Counted from the first letter of the stretch, positions 34,036 through 45,784 are shown. The stretch is 64,000 nucleotides of DNA from Diplolepis rosae (GCA_030998225.1 JAPYXD010000266.1:372001-436000), one strand, 5' to 3'. Numbers and translations are program-made. The notes: generated from the letters alone by a model not told the origin.

Positions 34036-35001
34036 TTTCTCTTTTCAAAAGGGGGTGTATCCATAATCTTCATTCTGCACGCCTTCTTCGTCTCCGTCTT
34101 CTTATGAAGTGCTAATATATCTTCGACCAAACTGTCATCAGAGCAATCCGTTTCAGGAAATCCTGTATATCAATTGTAATAATTACATATTTTAAAGTTC
34201 CAATCAGATTACGATTTAATTTAACATTTTTATTACATATTACAAATTACATGAAAATATTTTGTTACTTCAATTTTATATATCATACATATAGTGAATT
34301 CGACATCTAGGATATGATTCATGTTCTATTATCTTTCATACTATATTAATCACCAAATAATGCATACTCAAACTGTGCTTATATTGTTATAATAATTTCA
34401 ATCTCATAAATATCACGATTACTTACCTAAAATGCTCTCAAAATTCTCACCGGACGATACCGACAATCAAAACAATCAGTCAACATAACATAACCCAACT
34501 TTCGAACACACGCCACTATTGCATCTACTGTGCAGTCTTTAAACTTTTCTTTAGACCATATTTTTACTTTCAAAATTAAAATACATTAAACACTTCACTT
34601 TTACTAGCAATAACGTACCTTTTATAGCTATAAATCTCATTCAATATTTACTTTAGTTTCTTCCATATATATTTCACATTTTAAACTTCCCGCCACTTGC
34701 ACTAACATTTTGATTCGATATCTCTATTGTATAGTACAAGATATCTATTATCAAAAAGAATGATTTGGCTTTTCTGTAAATGAATCTCCATTAAATACGT
34801 GAAATACAACAACGCAGAAAGAATATTTTGTAAATACTTTTGATTCATTATTTTCTGAAAAATGTTAGTACAGCTGAAATTCAAATATTTAGTTTAGAGT
34901 GATAAAATGTTCTCACTTGACTAAGCTCTGATAGAAAAATGAATATAAACTAATGTGATATATCATGCAAAAAACAAATGCTACTTCCAAAGTAGAGGTG
35001 T
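34036..35001. other. AT-rich spacer between Penelope-like element and SAMM50, one weak exon candidate
   Basis: On the minus strand an acceptor (GATATACAG) near 34165 precedes a 45-residue frame, DCSDDSLVEDILALHKKTE then MKIMDTPPFEKRKRTK and a stop near 34046. A GTAAGT donor near 34430 joins it in phase to SGENFESIL, but no start codon is found upstream in that frame. I do not recognise the protein. The rest holds nothing I can name. Confidence 0.3.
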
Positions 35002-38000
35002 TTACAGATATTTAACACCTATCCCAAATTGAAACTGTGCCAACGCATCGGTTCTTGCAAATAAAAGAGGCATTATTACGTTCATTTCTAACCGGGCGAT
35101 GTTACCTAAAATCATTGCGATGCCGCAGCCTGCTGAGCAGCGAACATTGTGTGTAACAATTGCCAGGTACTCGTCGTAATTGCCACCTGAAAAATAACAA
35201 TTTCTTTTCGTAGCATTTTAATTCTTAACGGACTGCGTGAATTTTACATTTAAATTCGGCTTTGGTCAAATTGGCTGAATTTTGGATATATTGAAATTTA
35301 TAAGATTCTAAACAAAAATATTAATTGCACAATTGTCTCCTATAGGCAGTTTTCTCTGAAAATGACTTTCTCTTAATATTTCCTTGAATGTTAGGAAGAA
35401 AGACAATCATCAAACAGAATAAAGGTCAGGTATTTCAGGTAAGAACCCTTAGAACCCATCTCTCTTCAATGATTGTATTTAGTCCAGAAAAATATTACAA
35501 ATGAGAAAGTCATTTTTAGAGAAAATTATCCATAGGAGAAAACATATCCAAAATTCAGTTAACTTGACCGGGACCGGATTTTAATGTCAAATGTGCAGGG
35601 TCCTTTCAGGCTGAACCCACAGTGTGTCCTAAGATTCGTACATATCGTCGATGCATGTACGTTCTGACGTCATCAACGCGTTGTTACCAACTGTCGCATG
35701 TTTCGTTGATTCGCGTTTTAGTGCGCTTCAGCGTGCGATTCCACATGCGACCGTTGGTAACAACGCTTTAATGACGTCAGAACGTACGCGCATCGACGAT
35801 ATGTACGAATCTTAGGAAACTTTATGGGACCAGCCTCAATAGCTTTTGCTTAATGCTACGCAACTCACCAAACTTAAGAGCAGACAAAGTATTCAGGTTG
35901 CCTCCGTTAACAAAACCATGAAGCTTCACGAAATCAGCAAAGCTCGGTCGAAATGGAAGTGGCGTATATAAATGCAACGCTGCTGCCCAGTAAATATCTC
36001 CGCCTACAGCGTTTCCATCCATTCGAGGTCCACATCCTCTCATTTCGAAACCCCTGAGACATAATGGTCCTCCAAGGAAAAACTGATCGATTATACTTAT
36101 TTGAAGGTCATTGCTAATTCCCCGCAAAAATCCAGATTTTATGCCTAGCTGAAATGTCTGTAAATTTTAATACTATTAGTAAATTGTTAATAATAGTATT
36201 CTAAGAACAATTTATTCTATTTTACATACGAAATAATCGAATATCGTCCAATTAGTCTGCATATTCAATTCGTTCTTGATGAACCCAATATTACCTCCAA
36301 GGCCTGCGATTTCTGAGGTCAATTCAATAAGTGAACCTTTAGAAGGGAATATCGTTCCGTTCCTTTTGTCGATTGAAAAAATGTGTCTTACAGCTGATTT
36401 TAAAGTTGGCCCACATTGTTCGCGAACTTGAAAAGCTGCTTGCTTTGAGGCAGTGACTTTTCTGATATCTGCTTCGTATTGAAAATTATGCATAATGTAG
36501 CCACGTTTCCCTTGACTAATTGCCAAATCTACTAAAAACCCATTATTGCCCAACTTGTAACCAGACCAGGGAAAGTCGCTAGAAGTCCGGAATATGCTTG
36601 TTGTCAAACTGCCACAAAAAATAAAGAATTATATAAATAAACCAATAACTTTTCGACAAATTTAAATCAGTTTGGATAAATGCAGGTATAGTTTACTCAA
36701 AACCTACATTTTTTTATGTCTGCTATCAAAGAACGGCTTAATTGCGGAAATGTTAACATGATTAGAATTTTTGGTTCCATACGTATACTCTGCACTTATG
36801 CGTTCGCCCCTTCCAAGAATGTTAGGAGTTTCAGCGGAAATCGTAAGATTAGCTTCGTTGTTGCCAACTGCTGTGTTAGCTGAACCGCTTATCCTTCTTA
36901 ATTCGCGGACAGTAAATGTAACCTACGATAGGGGAAAGTTTTATACAACCAAATTTTATTAAAAATTCAGAAATGCGATTAATAAAATATATTCTTCATT
37001 TGATATTTAACTATGAATCTCATGTATGACAATTTTAAACTCACTTCTATCCCTTCTGGAGTGGAATCGGGTCCCTGGCTTGTATCGATGTACACATCGA
37101 TGGTTTTGAAGCATCCTAGAGATTCTAATCGTCTTCGGACATTATGAGTTTGTACAATAACATCGTCAAAGTTATGAACTTTGAAAAGTTCTTTTACTTG
37201 AGATTTAATGATATCATCTTTTGTCCGCACTAGCCCATCCACATGCACTTTGTCCACCCGTGCCTAAATTAATTTGAATTAATATAATTAATTCGCAACA
37301 ATATTTTCTAAGATTCAATTTTAAAATTACAGACCAACTTGAAGTAATATCCAAAATACTATTTCAGAATGAAGTAAAGTTTAGCGACCCGACCTTAAAG
37401 TTGCCTGCGAGACTTCGCTTTTCTTTTTCTATCTTTACCTGCCTGCCTGTCTCGCAGGCAATTTCAAGGTCCGGTCGCTAAATAAAGGAAAAAAATGTAT
37501 TTATTAGGAGGAAAAGTTTATGAGAATTGTGCTTTTATTTCATTACTTCGGCAAAAAATATCAGTTTGATTTTTTGAGCAGCCCATATTTTTTTTAAATC
37601 GAAAGGTCCTGGGCTCGATACCCAGCGGAGTGGAAGCGTTCCTTTTTTCACAGAAAAAATTGTTTAAATATGTATTAAAAATTCGATCTGGTCTTAAATG
37701 ACGTTAATTCTAAATCTATGTTGATAAGGTCGATATGGTAGAGTTCAGTTATCATGGTGAGTGATACACTCTTCTAATTATCGACATAATCGACTGAAAT
37801 GATTTAGAAAGGTTTTGTATATAGTTCATGATATATCCGTTGCCAAATTGGCGTAAATAGATTCTCTGAGAAAAGTTTCGTGGAACCTCCGTAGCTCAGA
37901 TGATAGAGCATTCGACCGGCAATCGAAAGGTCCTGGGCTCGATACCCAGCGGAGTGGAAGCGTTCCCTTTTTTTACAGAAAAAATTGTTTAAATATGTAT

Positions 38001-39502
38001 TAAAAATTCGATCTGGTCTTAAATGACGTTAATTCTAAATCTATGTTGATAAGGTTGATATGGTAGAGTTCAGTTATCATGGTGAGTGATACACTCTTCT
38101 AATTATCGACATAATCGACTGAAATGATTTAGAAAGGTTTTGTATATAGTTCATGATATATCCGTTGCCAAATTGGCGTAAATAGACTCTCTGAAAAAAG
38201 TTTTGTGGAACCTCCGTAGCTCAGATGATAGAGCATTCGACCGGCAATCGAAAGGTCCTGGGCTCGATACCCAGCGGAGTGGAAGCGTTTCTTTTTTCAC
38301 AGAAAAAATTGTTTAAATACGGTATTAAATACGACTATAAATACTGCCGTGTATTTTTAGTAGGGGGACGTTTACCTGCTCCTAAATATTTAAAAATCGA
38401 AACAAATTTATGTTTGCGATCATTTTTTACACATAATTTAAAACATTTAGGATCAGATCAACGTTCTTCACTGCTTTTTAATTAATTAATCGAAACTTCA
38501 ACTCGATATCTCAATGTGAAAATGCGAAAGACAAAAAGTGTCAGTAAGGTAGGAATCGGATAAGTCACACATGGTATTAAGGGCATGCGATAGTTGAGAA
38601 AAATAGCAAGTTTATGTGAACGACTTGGTTCAGTTTCTACAGGTATGTGTCCAAAATACATTAAATTTTGTTTTAAAACTTTGGAAATTGGTAGAGAAGA
38701 TAAAAATGAACGTAGACTACTCTTGGTTTTGATAATAAAACAAATTTTCTCCATAAATTTTGCTGTAATTGAAATTTTTTCCTATTTATTAAAGTAAAAG
38801 TCGTCTATATACATCCGGTTTATCTTCACCATCTAAAATTTTTAATTCGGAATACTATGTATTTTGGACCCATACATGTAGAAACTTAAAATCAATAATA
38901 TTCGTTAATTTCCTAAGTATCACATGGCCTTAACCCTATTTGATAACTTAAAGCAATTTTTATTATAATTAAAATAAAGGAAATTGAAAAGTCTACCTTT
39001 ATATATCCTAAACTGACAACTTTTTCTTTTTTTGCAGGTTCCTGAGTAAGACTAGATTTTTTGCTGCAATGCTTCTGAAAAATCAAAACACCAAAAAATT
39101 CTACAAATTTCATAAAAAGAACACTTACAAAAACTTACATTTTCTTCTTCTAAATTTGAATTCCTGCCTTTCAATACAGCTCCTGACTTATGAGACGATT
39201 CCTTAAAAATGTAACATTTTTTTATCTATCCTCAAAATTGCAAAAAAACTTATTTAAGATTTGAAACATTTAGTATCTTAGCATCAGTCAAACAAGGTTA
39301 TTTCAAGCGTTAAGGAAAGTAGCAAATAATTTCAAAACAGAAGAGGGGTAAATGTCGTATATTTGATGATATATAAAGATTTTGATACGAGTAAGAATTT
39401 CTAGAAATTATGTTAAACTTCAACAAGAGAGGAATAAAGTAATAGAGCAGATTACACAATATTTGCCTAAGTGAAATTTACCTTCGCACAAACCGTACCC
39501 AT
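35002..39502 (-). CDS. SAMM50: SAMM50, mitochondrial sorting and assembly machinery beta-barrel subunit
   Basis: Outer-membrane channel of the mitochondrial SAM complex, which folds and inserts beta-barrel proteins and contacts MICOS. Eight exons on the minus strand: 39502-39482, 39201-39139, 39074-38997, 37263-37045, 36922-36708, 36608-36230, 36157-35869, 35186-35002. All introns are GT/AG and the phases fit, giving about 482 residues (human 469). It starts MGTVCAK, matching the conserved MGTV start; an ATG four codons upstream is in frame. The POTRA domain holds VDKVHVDGLVRTKDDIIKS and LESLGCFKTIDVYIDT. The barrel includes TAVGNNEANL, SSDFPWSGYK, FFLGGPLCLRGFEMRGCGP, HLYTPLPFRP (the conserved LRGF-type lid loop) and ends LGNIARLEMN...FGIGVKYL-stop. 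No stop or frameshift, so probably functional. Exons 2-3 (poorly conserved acidic/basic linker) are the least certain. Introns carry a SINE array and hairpin MITEs. Confidence 0.95.
35262..35575. repeat. Degenerate inverted repeat in SAMM50 intron 7
   Basis: GGCTGAATTTTGGATAT (35277) and GAAAATGACTTTCTC (35356) recur inverted at 35548-35566 and 35505-35519. The arms are about 100 bp with gaps. It looks like an old MITE lying beside the sharper hairpin at 35628-35816. Confidence 0.55.
35628..35816. mobile_element. 189-bp hairpin MITE in SAMM50 intron 7
   Basis: The arms start CCTAAGATTCGTACATATCG and pair over about 75 bp with few mismatches, leaving a loop of about 35 bp. CGTACGTTCTGACGTCAT occurs in both arms. 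No target duplication is obvious at the ends. Confidence 0.75.
37380..37482. mobile_element. 103-bp hairpin element in SAMM50 intron 3
   Basis: TTTAGCGACC ... TTGCCTGCGAGAC pairs with GTCTCGCAGGCAA ... GGTCGCTAAA. The arms are about 34 bp and the loop is pyrimidine-rich. Flanks do not show a clear duplication. Confidence 0.65.
37597..38325 (+). repeat. Tandem tRNA-derived SINE, unit about 325 bp
   Basis: GAAAGGTCCTGGGCTCGATA recurs at about 37599, 37923 and 38248, spacing 324-325 bp. Two complete heads (from about 37887 and 38211) have a tRNA cloverleaf: D arm GCTC..GAGC, anticodon stem TTCGA/TCGAA, T arm CTGGG/CCCAG, with pol III A-box (TAGCTCAGATGA) and B-box (GGCTCGATACC). The acceptor stem pairs only five of seven bases and the base before the anticodon is C rather than T, so it is a SINE head, not a working tRNA. 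The first unit has lost the A-box half. The body is about 250 bp with no tail beyond A/T-rich DNA. It lies in SAMM50 intron 3, antisense to the gene. Confidence 0.8.
38590..38760. repeat. Diverged relative of the interior of the 50261-51688 element
   Basis: The stretch TAGCAAGTTTATGTGAACGA through GGTAGAGAAGATAAAAATGA aligns with about 50587-50695 (TAGCAAGTTTATGTAATGAA through GGTAGAATAGATAAAAATAG) at moderate identity. It sits in SAMM50 intron 3. No ends were found. Confidence 0.45.
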
Positions 39503-39977
39503 CTTTTCTTTCATTTCAACAACTTTATTTCCATTTTTTAAATCAGAAGAACACTGTGATGACGGTTAATTTATAAATGTAAAATGTAAAATGATACTTC
39601 CAATTTTTTTAAATATAGAAAACAAATGAGGTCGACCAATGTAAGGGCCTGGCCATCAATACTGTACAAAGCATGGTGAACAGTCAGTGATCCCAGAACG
39701 TGGGAGCTGGTGGCCCCCGACATAGATGCCGCGAGCTCATTGTGTCTTCCTCATTCAACCAACCTATGGCAGCCGCAGAACTTCATTTCGGGAATGGATA
39801 TATGGAGATTGGTCTCCTTGTATCTAGTCCCCATGGTAGAACGCATGGAGAATAGGTATAAGTAAAGATATTATAAACCTAGATGCGGTCGATGCGGTGC
39901 AGGCCTAGTTCCCCGCGAAGATTGTAGACGGCGCGTCCGGCGAAAATGTTCAGGTCCCCCCGTACACCTCTAACCGA
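39503..39977. other. SAMM50 upstream region, containing a truncated hAT-MITE copy
   Basis: This should contain the SAMM50 promoter and 5' UTR; no TATA box or motif stands out. 39685-39774 is a partial copy of the MITE at 39978-40139, starting CAGTGATCCCAGAACG. 39860-39915 (TAAACCTAGATGCGGT) recurs inverted at about 43938-43965. Confidence 0.5.
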
Positions 39978-40139
39978 CAGTGATCCCAGAACGTGGGAGC
40001 TGGCGGCCCCCACCATAGATGCCTCGAGCTCATTGTGTCTTCCTCATTCAACAAACCTATTGCAGTCGAGCGAGGAAGAAGCCATGAGCTGTTGGGGACT
40101 ATGGTGGGGGCCGCCAGCTCCCACGTTCTGGGATCACTG
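39978..40139. mobile_element. 162-bp hAT-type MITE, 41-bp TIRs
   Basis: Ends begin CAGTGATCCCAGAACG and are identical for 41 bp. CTAACCGA at 39970-39977 and 40140-40147 is a perfect 8-bp duplication, and CAGTG ends are typical of hAT. No coding capacity. Confidence 0.9.
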
Positions 40140-40611
40140 CTAACCGACGATTTGACCAAACGAAGTAGTTCGCCAACTAAACCTCAGGAGCGCTGTCCAC
40201 AACTCTCCTCGTACCCCTCAATCCGCCCGAATACCCAAAAGCTTACATTTGCTTAAGCTGCATAAATTGAAAATGTTCAAGTCCAACGATATAGCGCAAG
40301 ATATTATGTTGAACATTTGTGCGTATAATATGATGAGTTTGATTTTGAATTTTTTATTGATTTTAATTTCAGAAGTTTATTGATATTCATTAAACATTAA
40401 TTAATTAATTATAATATTAGATTATAATTAATTATTAAATATTATATTGTAATTATATTATAATTAAATATAATTTAATAATAAATTATTAAATTTTAAT
40501 AAATAAATAAATTTAATAATTAAGTATTAAATACTAATGAATAAATAAATTTTAATAAATTTTAATTTTAATCAATCATTTTAATAAATGAATATAAATA
40601 ATAATATTCAA

Positions 40612-41115
40612 ATATTGTTGATGTTCTTAGTTTGCTTTAGGGTCCAGTAAAAAATGATGTAAAAAATACAAAGGAAGAAACTTAACAAATGTGCACGTGT
40701 GACCGATGAATATTGTGGTAATAAATGATATAAAAGAATTGCGACTGTGAAACTATGAAATCGGTCTAAATAACTACATTTGCAAAAAAAATGAAACTGT
40801 ACAAACCAAATATTTTTATAAAAATACTAGGGGAGATCATTGAAGAATTGCACGTGTGACGGATAAACATTATAGTAAAAACGATATAAATGAATTATAC
40901 ATATGAAATTATAAAACTGGTCTAAATAACTAACTTTGCAAAAAAATGAAAACTACAAAAAAAAATGTTTTCTATAAAAATACAAAGGGAAAAAACATAA
41001 AAAAGTTAGCACATGTCACCGATGAACATTGTGGTAAAAATGATATAAAAGAATTGCAAGTGTAAAAATTAAAAATTGGTCTAAATAACTAAATTTGTAA
41101 AAAAATGTGCAAAAA
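40612..41115. repeat. About three tandem units of 160 bp, AT-rich
   Basis: Units share GATATAAAAGAATTGC-like and GGTCTAAATAACTAA motifs, at about 40728, 40888 and 41045. Diverged copies in inverted orientation occur at 47385-47530. No coding potential. Confidence 0.65.
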
Positions 41116-42910
41116 ATATTATTATCACTAAACGGTCGATACAAGTCCTAATCATTAATATAAATAATATTCAAACATATACCCACATTAGACTCTCTTT
41201 CTACAAAGTTGAATTTCGAAATTATAAAAAAAAATAATAATAACGATTGTCTAGCTTATATGTTGACTTTAATTTACAATCCGAATCAATTTCGTCAGCA
41301 AATAAGTACTTGTAATAATGTTTCTTCAAATTGAATTGAATTTATTGTTCATTAATTACATTTTTTCATATTATGTACATAGAAGTATATCCGAAACAGA
41401 ATACAGGAGTACGTGACAAAAATTCTGTACTGAAATAATTGTAATTCATACCTATAAGTTCCTAATTAAAATTTCTAAACTTTTTGTAAATTAAAAATAT
41501 TCAGAACAGAATTAAGTATAACATTTTTAAACATAACTTCAATTTTATTTAAACTTCATAATATTTCAATTCAATTTTTATTATCATACACTACTTTCTT
41601 TAGGTACACGGGGAAACTCTTCATATAAACTTCTACTATAGTATTTTTCAATTTAGGGAAAAACATCACTCTAAGACCTTTTGTCAAAAAAATACTAAAC
41701 TTTAAAAGAATGATATGAAACTTTAGCATAGTTTATAACAAATTTTAATATAATTCAGACTAGTTTCATATCATTCTTCTAAAGTTTAGTATTTTTTTTT
41801 TGACAAATGGTCTTTAATTGAAAGTGCAAGTTGCATTGACCTTTGGTCTTAAATACTCTTTTATTGTTGGAAAAGATTGACTTTCTGGTTGAAAATAATG
41901 AAGTTAATATGAATCTGATATTTTGGCTCAGATCGGAGCCCTTCGCGGTAAGAAGAGAAGAATTCAGAAAAATTCAGAATCTGAATTCCCATTAATACGC
42001 GAATTTTCCTCCACCCAAAGTTCCACGAACGAGTAGAAAAAAAAAGCAAAGCCTATTCCTTTTAATCGACTTAGAAAAATTCGAGAAGAATTAAAAAGTG
42101 GAAAAATACAAAGCAGAGACTAGAAGGGAATAGAATAATGTCACTTTGAAGACGCAACTGAGAATTAAATTAAGAGCATTTTTTAAAATCAATAAATATT
42201 GTATTAAATTTACAAATTATAGGTAAAAAAACGAATTTAGGTGAATTATATTAAAAAATTTTTATTCATTTATTGAAAAGAGACAAAGTTTGACCGATTT
42301 CATATGAAACCTTCTTGGAACACATTTAAATGATATCATAAATAACGAGAAAAATGTTGATCGTGTAGTAAAATTATACTTTTATTGTTAATAACTTTTG
42401 CGAAAAAATTGTTTCTCGTGGACAGATTAGAAATAATTAAATTAATGGAAAATACAGCATGTAAGTATGGAATTAAAAAAATTACCCTGACAAAAGTATT
42501 CAAATTTCTAAACTTATATTGCCTTTACATATAGCTGGGGCCCAATTGTACGGTTAGGCAATATATATGTATTCTAATCAGGGCCCGACTAGATGTCTAA
42601 AATAGAGCCTGCCTAAAACAGCGTTATAGAAGTAGATGGGGCCTGACTACTTTTCCCTACTAGACCCCGAATAGAAGTAGGGAAAAGTAGTCAGGGCCCT
42701 ACTATATCCTAAATGAAATTTCTGCACGGGAAAAGTTATCGGCCGCCGAAAAGAGTGAAAAACCTACACACACCAACTTACACGCTCATGTGATGATTTT
42801 TTCAAAAAATGTCTGCCATTTTGTAGCCGCCATTTTGTTTTTTAGAAAATCCATTTTCAAATTCGGGATCAGCGATCAGCGACAGGTCTAATTTTCGTGT
42901 ATCAACTACA
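41116..42910. other. AT-rich stretch without recognisable gene
   Basis: Contains short inverted repeats such as TGATATGAAACT at 41710 against AGTTTCATATCA at 41762, and a GC-richer patch at 42530-42720 where GTAGTCAGGCCC-like words repeat in both orientations. No exon or element with clear ends. Confidence 0.4.
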
Positions 42911-42914
42911 TTAA

Positions 42915-43585
42915 GGTAGTTCGTTCACGAAAATTAGACCCCAAACAAAAATAGATAATTTTGCTTTCAAGAATAGCAATAATATTATTAAAGGGCTAAT
43001 TTGAAAGAGAAAAGATTATTTTTCATGAAAAAAATTTGAAACACAAAAAAATAATTTTTATAATAAATTTTATTTTTGCCCAAACTTATTTTCTTATCGC
43101 TTCGAGCCAAATTTAAAAAAATGATGCAATTCTAATAAATCACGGTTCATTTTTTTAGGAAAAAGATTCTCCACAACATGATCGTTTCCTATTTTTGAAA
43201 TTGAATTAATTATTATTAAATACAGCAATTTGTTTATAAAAATTTTGTTTTGAAAAATTGTTTTTTATACAATAATTTCAGCCATTAAAGAATTCATTTT
43301 CAAAAATAGGAAACGGTCATGTTGTAGAGAATCTTTTTCCTAAAAAAATGAACCGTGATTTATTAGAATCGCATAATTTTTTTTAAAATTTGGCTCCAAG
43401 CAATAAGAAAATAAGTTAGGGCAAAAATAAAATTTATTAATAAAATTATTCTTTTGTGTTTCAAATTTTGTTCATGAAAAATAATCTTTTCTCTTCCAAA
43501 TTAGCCCTTCAATAATAATATTGCTATTCTTGAAAGTAAAATTATCTATTTTTGCCTGAGCTCTAATTTTCGTGAACGAACTACC
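42915..43585. mobile_element. 671-bp palindromic element with TTAA duplication
   Basis: Ends begin GGTAGTTCGTTCACGAAAAT; the arms are about 290 bp and highly similar, meeting around a 90-bp centre. TTAA flanks at 42911-42914 and 43586-43589. It shares the GGT start and TTAA target with 27846-28370 but no longer sequence identity. No open frame. Confidence 0.85.
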
Positions 43586-43978
43586 TTAATACAATTACTT
43601 TAATACCTAGACAAAATTTCAAGTATTTATCTTTTTAACTTTTCTCCCGAAAAATTCGAGAAAATGGTATAGCTTTTTGACCCAGCAAGGTAGAAGTCCT
43701 CCTTAACTTGTAACATGAATAAAATTTGGGGCAATGAATGAGCTCGATCAGCCTGAGGATTTATTTAGATAGGCATCCTAAAATATTAAAAAGTGGATAG
43801 AAATTATAAAATTTCACACCTTAAAGGAGTCCCTAAAAAATTATGCTTTAGTGAAGTACAAGATCACGAATCTGTAATTACATATGGCGGAAAAAGTGGT
43901 TAGCTATATATATCGTTCCCCCACTCTGACGCCTTGCACCGCATCTAGGTTTATAATATCTTTGGTATAAGGCACGAA

Positions 43979-44290
43979 GCACGGTCGTATAGACAGGTCT
44001 GGCATCTCCCGTGGTGGGGGATGTTCCCTTATCGTGACGAGTAGTAGTTTCGAAAGTTACCGCTTGGGCAGCGCTGTAATCGAGTAGTTGAAGGAATACC
44101 CGTGGTTTACAGACAGCTTTCACAGCTGACTACGTTCTGGGTATATCTATATACATACATGCTACGACGCGGTCATTCGGGCCACTACTCGATAACAGTG
44201 CTATCCGTGGCAAAAATATGAAACATTCTGACTTCAATAAGGGAACATCCCCCACCACGGGAGATGCCAGACCTGTCTATACGACCGTGC
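43979..44290. mobile_element. 312-bp MITE with 54-bp perfect TIRs
   Basis: Ends begin GCACGGTCGTATAGACAGGT and are identical for 54 bp. A second, shorter inverted pair (CGAGTAGT / ACTACTCG) lies inside. I see no target duplication at these ends, so the true ends may differ by a few bases. Confidence 0.75.
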
Positions 44291-44624
44291 ACAATTCTCA
44301 ATTCCGACTCGATAACCGAAAGCGTGAAATCTAAAAATAGCATTGCATGGTGGAAGCGAGGAGAATAAGGAGAAGTGGGACGAGCCGTTCTCACGTGCAA
44401 GAGCGACGAGGAAGAAACAAGGGCAGCGCGCGCTGCTGCCCCTCCAAAGAAATTGTGATGTTAAATCATTTCTGGATTTTCTAACATTCATTAGTTACCG
44501 ACGCGCAAAGTACACCTTTTGCGCAAGGCGTTCAGAGGGCGCGTTTATCAGCCCACTTTTGTGAAATTCTCTTATTCCATTACTTTAGCAATCTCCCAAC
44601 TCATCTCTGGTATCATTTGTATTG

Positions 44625-44640
44625 ATGAAAATGGCCGCTT
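44625..44640 (+). promoter_or_regulatory. YY1-like motif upstream of candidate first exon
   Basis: GAAAATGGCCGCTT matches the core of the YY1/Pho-type downstream promoter element (AANATGGCCGC). It lies about 50 bp before the ATG at 44686, in the place such motifs take in metazoan housekeeping promoters. The assignment rests on this motif alone. Confidence 0.3.
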
Positions 44641-44685
44641 AGGAATACACCTAGAATGATTGCAAGTATAATAGGCGTTTTTACC

Positions 44686-44875
44686 ATGGAATCTCTAAAA
44701 ATTATTGCTAATTTGGAAGTGAAAGCTGTATTCGAAAGTGTCCAAATCATTGATGATAGTAAGTGGCGAGAAAATTTACGATATATCGTTGAAAATCAAG
44801 CATACGAAGACTCAAAGCAGCTTTGTGATCTAAATTGTCACGCGTCGAAAAATTGTCCTTGCTGGGAAAATTTAG
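44686..44875 (+). CDS. Candidate first coding exon of an unidentified gene
   Basis: ATG 44686 has a strong context (ACCATGG) and opens MESLKIIANLEVKAVFESVQ, continuing through SKWRENLRYIVENQAYEDS to a Cys-rich end (LCDLNCHASKNCPCWENL). A consensus donor AG/GTGAGC ends it at 44875 in phase 1. An in-frame ATG at 44656 is the alternative start. I do not recognise the protein, and no matching downstream exon was found in the window; TE insertions fill the following DNA. It may be a relic. Confidence 0.4.
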
Positions 44876-45784
44876 GTGAGCGGGAAAATGATCGTCATCA
44901 AAGCTCTCATTTTTCTATAAGGATTAAGTGTGCTTAAAAATGACTTTATTTCAATTAATCTATCAAAATGATAAAGAGTAGGTCGATTTTGGAGATACGC
45001 AACGCAAAACACTTAAATCAATACTTTTCATTTTAGGCTCATGGTGCATTTATACCTTCTGTTAATCGGTCGTATGCAGGCAGACGTAAACAAAAGGGAC
45101 GTATAAATCAAATGGATAAAACATATTAACAAAATTCCCTATTCTAGTGAATTTTCGTCTATCTCACTCTTGATAATTTAGAACTATATGTCCTTCTTTC
45201 TTGCATCTGCTGGCAAACGACCGACCAACAGAAAGTGTAAATAGACCTTCATTTCTTACTTATCCGATCCCCACTTTACCGCCCCTTTTTTCGCCCATCG
45301 CATTTCCACATTAATTGGCTTATCGAGTTAAAACTTTGGATAATTAACTAAAAAGCACTAAACGAAATTTTTTTTTTATAATTTTGAAATTTTTGGACCA
45401 AATAAACTTTCTTCACTGCTTTTTAATTACTCAAAGTTATCACTCAATATTTCAATTGATGTGGAAATGCGAAGGGCGAAAAAAAGTATCGGTAAGGTAA
45501 GGATCGGATAAGTAAGATATGGCCTTCAGTTATTTCTGATTTGAAGTCGTTAACATTCAGCTATGATAACTATCTTAAACTCTTCCAACTACTACTTTAT
45601 ATTTCGAAATTTTAACTGTATGTAATTTTTGTTATCTTTTGAAGATGAACATTTCGTTTTGTTTTTTCGCCTCTAGAGGTGAGTTTTATTTAGGTCAAGG
45701 TTATTGAATTTTATAAAAAGAATATAATTTTCTACCAGATAAATACGGAATTCTAAACATTTTTTAGAAAAATCCAATAATATT

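Noticed and set aside
34046..34500. Two-exon host gene on the minus strand
   Set aside because: The splice sites and phase agree, but the upstream exon has no start codon in frame and the peptide matches nothing; kept only as a weak candidate in the spacer entry.
37887..38293. Two functional tRNA genes (GGC in the anticodon position)
   Set aside because: The acceptor stem pairs only five of seven bases, the base before the anticodon is C, and both sit in identical 325-bp repeat units; a tRNA-derived SINE fits better.
43979..44290. 8-bp target duplication for the 54-bp-TIR MITE
   Set aside because: Flanks GGCACGAA and ACAATTCT do not match, so no duplication is claimed.
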